From Chryseosolibacter sp036402075 (GTDB lineage: Bacteria; Bacteroidota; Bacteroidia; Cytophagales; Cyclobacteriaceae): a stretch of 27,640 nt of DNA. Below, in pieces: positions 24,562 to 27,640 of this stretch. The stretch spans positions 1-27,640 of the forward strand of contig DASWTP010000184.1 of NCBI GenBank assembly GCA_036402075.1, read 5' to 3'. Under the pieces are notes generated by a model that was not told the DNA's origin, did not search any database, and was given only the letters and a program-made list of their open reading frames with translations. Both the position numbers and the translations under genes were made by a program. Each line of letters opens with the position of its first letter. Position 1 is the first letter of the stretch.

Positions 24562-26364
24562 TCAATGTGTGCCGCTTAGTTGTAGCGGTATCATTTCCAT
24601 TTCCGCGGCCTGCGTAGTAGCCTGGTGTTTCCACATCTCCTGGAATACTAAACTAAAGCGCTTCAGGTCTTCGAAGGTACCTTCATCGATCACCGAACCA
24701 TTTTTCAGAATGTATACGTAATCGAAATGCGTTAACAGGTGAAGTCTGTGCAGTGAAGACACAACTGCCTTCTCGGTAAATGACCGGAACAACTCTCCGT
24801 AGATCACCTTTTCGGTTTTGGGATCAATACTACTTGTTGGCTCATCTAACAAAACGATGGTGCTTTGCTGCGCGGCAAGGATGCCACGCGCCAACGCCAG
24901 ACGCTGCTTTTGTCCACCGGAAAGATTTACACCCTTCTCCTGAATATGAGTATGTAGTCCATCCGGCAAATGTTTCAGAACCTCATCAAACTTCGCAGCG
25001 CGGCACACGTTCATCACCTCCTCTTCGGTAAAGGGAAGGCCGAGTGTTATATTATAGAGGATTGTATTTTCAAAGATCTCAGGCTCCTGCGGAAACAATG
25101 TCACGGTATTTGAGATGGATTCAAAATTAATTTCCCTGCCATCAAGCATTGTCTTGCTGCCAGCAGAAACATCATGAAGCCCGCGGAGCAACGTAAGCAA
25201 TGTACTCTTACCGCTGCCACTCTCGCCAATCAAAGCGATGCGTTGGCCCCTTTGAACGCGCATGCTGAAATCCACCAGGCCAGAAGCACTCCGTTTGCCC
25301 GAAACATCAGGCCGAACAAAATTCAGATTGGCAATTTCAATCACGTTCCAATTCTCAGGAAATTTATCGTCTGTTTTTACTTTGCGCTGATCGAACGCAA
25401 CTTCCAGCCCACGTGCATTCTGGACATCAGTATTGAATTTAACTATCTGTGTATACTGTGCAGCGATGTCATTGAATACACTCGTAAATTGGTTGACGTA
25501 ACCGAGGAGAATGATCAATCCCCCAATCATGAAGGTCTCACCCGGAGTGTAGTGCTGGTACACGTAGCCAACGGTGGTGACTGCGTATATTAACCCGACC
25601 ATCATCTGCGCGGTAAACCACTTCCATTCGTTAATCGAAACGTTTCGCTTAAACGGTGGGAATACATTTGCGACCTTAGCCATAAATCCTTTCTGGATTC
25701 GTTTCTCCAGCCGGAGGGTGATTACAGATAAAATATTCGAAAGGCTGTCGAACAGCGTTGATGACACTTCATGCTCACGTTCGTTCACTTCGCGCAGGGT
25801 TTTGATGAATGGTTTATCAAATTGAACGATGAGCCAAACGGTTATAATTCCCAGCACAACGCCTATGGCTCCAAACAGTGGCGAGAAATACAACATGGCG
25901 GCAAACGAAAAAACGAATTTACCGAAGGAGTACAGGTAGATAAATCCTTGTTGAAAAAAATCACGCAGCGCCTCGTACGCTTTCCGCAGCCGGCTAATAG
26001 TCGAACCGCTGTGGTGCTCCTGGTGCCAGGCTACGGGGAGATGAAGTACTTTGTTGAAAATTTCATCTAAATAATTCTGACTAACATGAAAGGCGAGCTG
26101 GCGCTCCATCACACGTGCTGGTCCATGAAATAGCCATTCGAGCAAGCGGAGGCCGAGGAAGCCAGCAACGTATATCCATGCCGTTGTCAAAACGCCAAGG
26201 CCGTTCTTCTGAAGTTGATTGATGAACCATCCATAAAAGAGCGGATTCATTGCCACAACAATGTTTGAAACGACAAACATGCTGTATATCAAAATGAAGC
26301 GCTTCTTTTTTTCACGAGCATACTTCCATGCTGTTCTTAGGAGCGATATATAGGGGTTGTTCAT
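24562..26364 (-). CDS. ABC exporter, fused permease and ATPase (MsbA/ABCB type)
   Basis: A 600-residue half-transporter. The N-terminal part has about six hydrophobic segments (for example residues 22-45, 61-78, 148-181, 252-292). The ATPase domain follows from about 340: Walker A GESGSGKST (380-388), Q-loop LFPQEPEIFENTI (423-435), signature LSGGQ (481-485), Walker B IVLLDEP with Glu508, and H-loop His539 (SSLHRLH). All catalytic residues are present, so it should form an active homodimer or a heterodimer with a partner outside this window. Substrates in this family include lipids and drugs; none can be assigned. The start is ATG 26364, and no clear TAnnTTTG box was found upstream. The 250 bases between it and the next gene contain a small AGCGCG-TTG-CGCGCT hairpin and no gene. 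Confidence 0.9.
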   Translation of the reverse strand: MNNPYISLLRTAWKYAREKKKRFILIYSMFVVSNIVVAMNPLFYGWFINQLQKNGLGVLTTAWIYVAGFLGLRLLEWLFHGPARVMERQLAFHVSQNYLDEIFNKVLHLPVAWHQEHHSGSTISRLRKAYEALRDFFQQGFIYLYSFGKFVFSFAAMLYFSPLFGAIGVVLGIITVWLIVQFDKPFIKTLREVNEREHEVSSTLFDSLSNILSVITLRLEKRIQKGFMAKVANVFPPFKRNVSINEWKWFTAQMMVGLIYAVTTVGYVYQHYTPGETFMIGGLIILLGYVNQFTSVFNDIAAQYTQIVKFNTDVQNARGLEVAFDQRKVKTDDKFPENWNVIEIANLNFVRPDVSGKRSASGLVDFSMRVQRGQRIALIGESGSGKSTLLTLLRGLHDVSAGSKTMLDGREINFESISNTVTLFPQEPEIFENTILYNITLGLPFTEEEVMNVCRAAKFDEVLKHLPDGLHTHIQEKGVNLSGGQKQRLALARGILAAQQSTIVLLDEPTSSIDPKTEKVIYGELFRSFTEKAVVSSLHRLHLLTHFDYVYILKNGSVIDEGTFEDLKRFSLVFQEMWKHQATTQAAEMEMIPLQLSGTH

Positions 26365-26474
26365 TAACGTGGTGAGGTTGTGTTGAAATTACAATACAAA
26401 AGTCCCGCTTATCACATAGGAAAAGAAGTTTAATCTCTTCGCGATTATTACATGTCGCTGAAAAGCGAAGGGAG

Positions 26475-26489
26475 AGCGCGTTGCGCGCT
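26475..26489. other. small GC hairpin in divergent intergenic region
   Basis: AGCGCG-TTG-CGCGCT forms a perfect 6-bp stem with a 3-base loop in the 250-bp gap between the divergent ABC exporter and glycosyltransferase genes. No function is evident. Confidence 0.3.
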
Positions 26490-26614
26490 TGGGGAACTTT
26501 TGCGTCAGAAGTGTACGAAAGCAGCTAACAAACGAAGTGTGGAGCGGCTAGCTGGAAGGGTTTCGTTCGTGTGGTTCGAATTTTTATCCGCTTGCTACTT
26601 CTAAACGAAGTACC

Positions 26615-27376
26615 ATGAAGGCAAGAAAGAAAATCAAGGTGTTCACATGGCATATTCATGGAAGCTACCTGTACTACTTATCGCAAGGAAATTTTCAAAT
26701 CTATATACCTGTCAGCGACACGAAGGATGAAGGTTACATCGGTCGAGGAACCACGTTTCCATTTGGAAGTAACGTGATTGAAGTTCCTGTGAGGTCAGTG
26801 AAAGAAATTTCCTTCGATTGCATACTGTTTCAGACACCAAAAAACTATACCATTGACCAATTTGAAATCTTGTCAGACGAACAGCGCATGCTTCCGCGCA
26901 TCTACCTCGAACACGATCCTCCGCAGCGTGTGCCGACTGACACGCGTCACGTGGTGAATAGTGAAGACGTTACGCTAGTTCACGTTACACACTTTAATAA
27001 ACTGATGTGGGATAATGGACGCACGCCCGCAGTGGTAATTGATCATGGAATCTGCGAAACTTCTGTGGCCTACGCTGGTAGCATCCCTAAAGGAATTGTC
27101 GTAATCAACAACCTCAAGGAGCGAGGCAGGCGACTGGGACTTGACGTTTTTGAACAGGTGCGAGAGCGAGTCCCTCTTGACCTGATCGGAATGGACACGG
27201 AAAAAATCGGTGGATTAGGCGAAATATTACATCCTCAGCTACCGGAGTTCATCTCGCAGTATAGATTTTTCTTCAATCCGATCCGCTACCGTTCTACCTC
27301 ATCGACTATAAAGAAAATCGAAAGGCACTCACCTGCCATTGCCAAAAAATCATATGGGCAATTGGAGAGACTGTAG
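26615..27376 (+). CDS. GT4-type glycosyltransferase, C-terminally truncated
   Basis: A 253-residue frame. The N-terminal domain and the beginning of the C-terminal Rossmann domain of a GT-B glycosyltransferase read cleanly: KIKVFTWHIHGSYLYYLSQG, ILFQTPKNY, PRIYLEHDPPQRVPTD, VIDHGI, GIVVINNLKERGRRLG and SQYRFFFNPIRYRS. Family members then continue with an acidic sugar-nucleotide-binding segment (SLGLAVxEAM type) for roughly another 100-150 residues. Here the frame instead ends after about 32 unrelated residues (STSSTIKKIERHSP onward), so the donor-binding half is missing and the protein is probably inactive. The break is near 27290. It presumably belonged to a surface-polysaccharide cluster. 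The start is ATG 26615. Confidence 0.75.
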   Translation: MKARKKIKVFTWHIHGSYLYYLSQGNFQIYIPVSDTKDEGYIGRGTTFPFGSNVIEVPVRSVKEISFDCILFQTPKNYTIDQFEILSDEQRMLPRIYLEHDPPQRVPTDTRHVVNSEDVTLVHVTHFNKLMWDNGRTPAVVIDHGICETSVAYAGSIPKGIVVINNLKERGRRLGLDVFEQVRERVPLDLIGMDTEKIGGLGEILHPQLPEFISQYRFFFNPIRYRSTSSTIKKIERHSPAIAKKSYGQLERL

Positions 27377-27492
27377 AAATATACTTTGCGTTCGGCCGGA
27401 TAACATGGGGGATGTATTGATGAGCGCCTGCCATCGCATCGCTCAAAGTCGTTCCACTGCAAGATTACCCTCTGGCCTCGTTCATGGGATCG
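27354..27492 (+). pseudogene. 5' fragment of a GT9 (ADP-heptose:LPS) heptosyltransferase
   Basis: From ATG 27354 the frame reads NWRDCRNILCVRPDNMGDVLMSA, the typical N-terminus of GT9 heptosyltransferases. The homology then continues across frame changes: AIASLK (27430-27447), SFHCKITL (27449-27472) and LASFMGS (27472-27492). Three small indels within about 60 bases break the frame while leaving the residues family-like, which suggests very recent decay or sequence errors. The similarity stops near 27490, far short of a full gene of about 340 codons. It overlaps the truncated GT4 frame by 23 bases. Confidence 0.6.
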
Positions 27493-27613
27493 GTCTTTTG
27501 CCATGCTTTATATGTGTAAAGCGCTCTTCCTCTGCTGCCGCGAGCAGGACACCATCTTTCACCAAGCACGCTGATGAATCGTGAAATACAGCATTAATTC
27601 CTAAAGTATACAT
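27482..27613 (-). pseudogene. 5' fragment of a carbamoyltransferase (NodU/CmcH family)
   Basis: A 43-codon frame from ATG 27613 reads YTLGINAVFHDSSACLVKDG and AAAEEERFTHIKHGKRPIP, the highly characteristic N-terminus of NodU/CmcH-type carbamoyltransferases, followed at once by TGA. Full-length members have roughly 550-600 residues, so over 90% is missing. It faces the GT9 fragment head-on, and both similarities end at the same point (27482-27492), a junction rather than gradual decay. Confidence 0.7.
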
Positions 27614-27640
27614 GTTACATCAGTTTGGCTGACGCATGTA

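Noticed and set aside
27286..27504. 72-codon minus-strand open frame across the GT4/GT9 junction
   Set aside because: Antisense to family-like residues of both glycosyltransferase fragments; no similarity of its own.

Overview
The window reads as chromosomal DNA of a Bacteroidota bacterium, most likely Cytophagales. The basis is the gene families (a fold-III arginine decarboxylase of about 465 aa, a deoxyhypusine-synthase-like protein, a second EF-G, small outer-membrane barrels), mostly A-rich leaders without Shine-Dalgarno sequences, and several matches to the Bacteroidota promoter TTG-N19-TAnnTTTG. There are no rRNA or tRNA genes, CRISPR arrays, phage genes or transposase genes. This is mainly core-metabolism chromosome, with mobile-looking repeats between genes and a scrambled right edge.

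Layout. 0-3.7 kb (+): a PstS-like lipoprotein and a TPR protein (usually the tail of an exbBD-tonB cluster), then an outer-membrane transporter-like barrel. 3.7-8.4 kb (-): guaA, a TPR plus PBP1-fold exported protein, and hemL, closely packed as an operon. 8.4-9.7 kb (-): an outer-membrane barrel and a DUF4136 lipoprotein broken by a one-base frameshift. 9.8-11.7 kb (-): two tandem glutathione-peroxidase paralogues and menA, overlapping each other. 11.8-14.9 kb (-): argS with an unusual internal insertion, and a deoxyhypusine-synthase-like gene.

15.1-18.5 kb: a START-domain exported protein (+), arginase (-) and arginine decarboxylase (+). Arginase and the decarboxylase diverge from a 358-bp region holding three copies of a 10-mer. 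With the DHS-like gene they form an arginine/polyamine neighbourhood. 18.5-19.6 kb: a non-coding convergent region with heptamer repeats, a 366-bp element bounded by inverted repeats, and terminator-like hairpins. 19.6-23.5 kb: a porin-like barrel (-) and an EF-G paralogue with a degenerate G domain (+). 23.8-26.4 kb: a polyprenol-phosphate mannose synthase (+) converging on an ABC exporter (-). 26.6-27.6 kb: a truncated GT4 glycosyltransferase, a broken start of a GT9 heptosyltransferase and the start of a carbamoyltransferase facing it.

Points most worth a second look: (1) the DHS-like protein lacks the catalytic lysine of deoxyhypusine synthase and sits beside arginase and arginine decarboxylase; (2) the EF-G paralogue has an intact translocation domain, but Phe replaces the catalytic His and NQVD replaces NKxD, as expected for a non-hydrolysing EF-G2; (3) argS carries about 75 extra, AT-rich residues; (4) 7-8 bp tandem repeats, often arranged as inverted pairs, recur between genes; (5) the right edge joins three gene fragments. 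No wholly new multi-gene system is evident.
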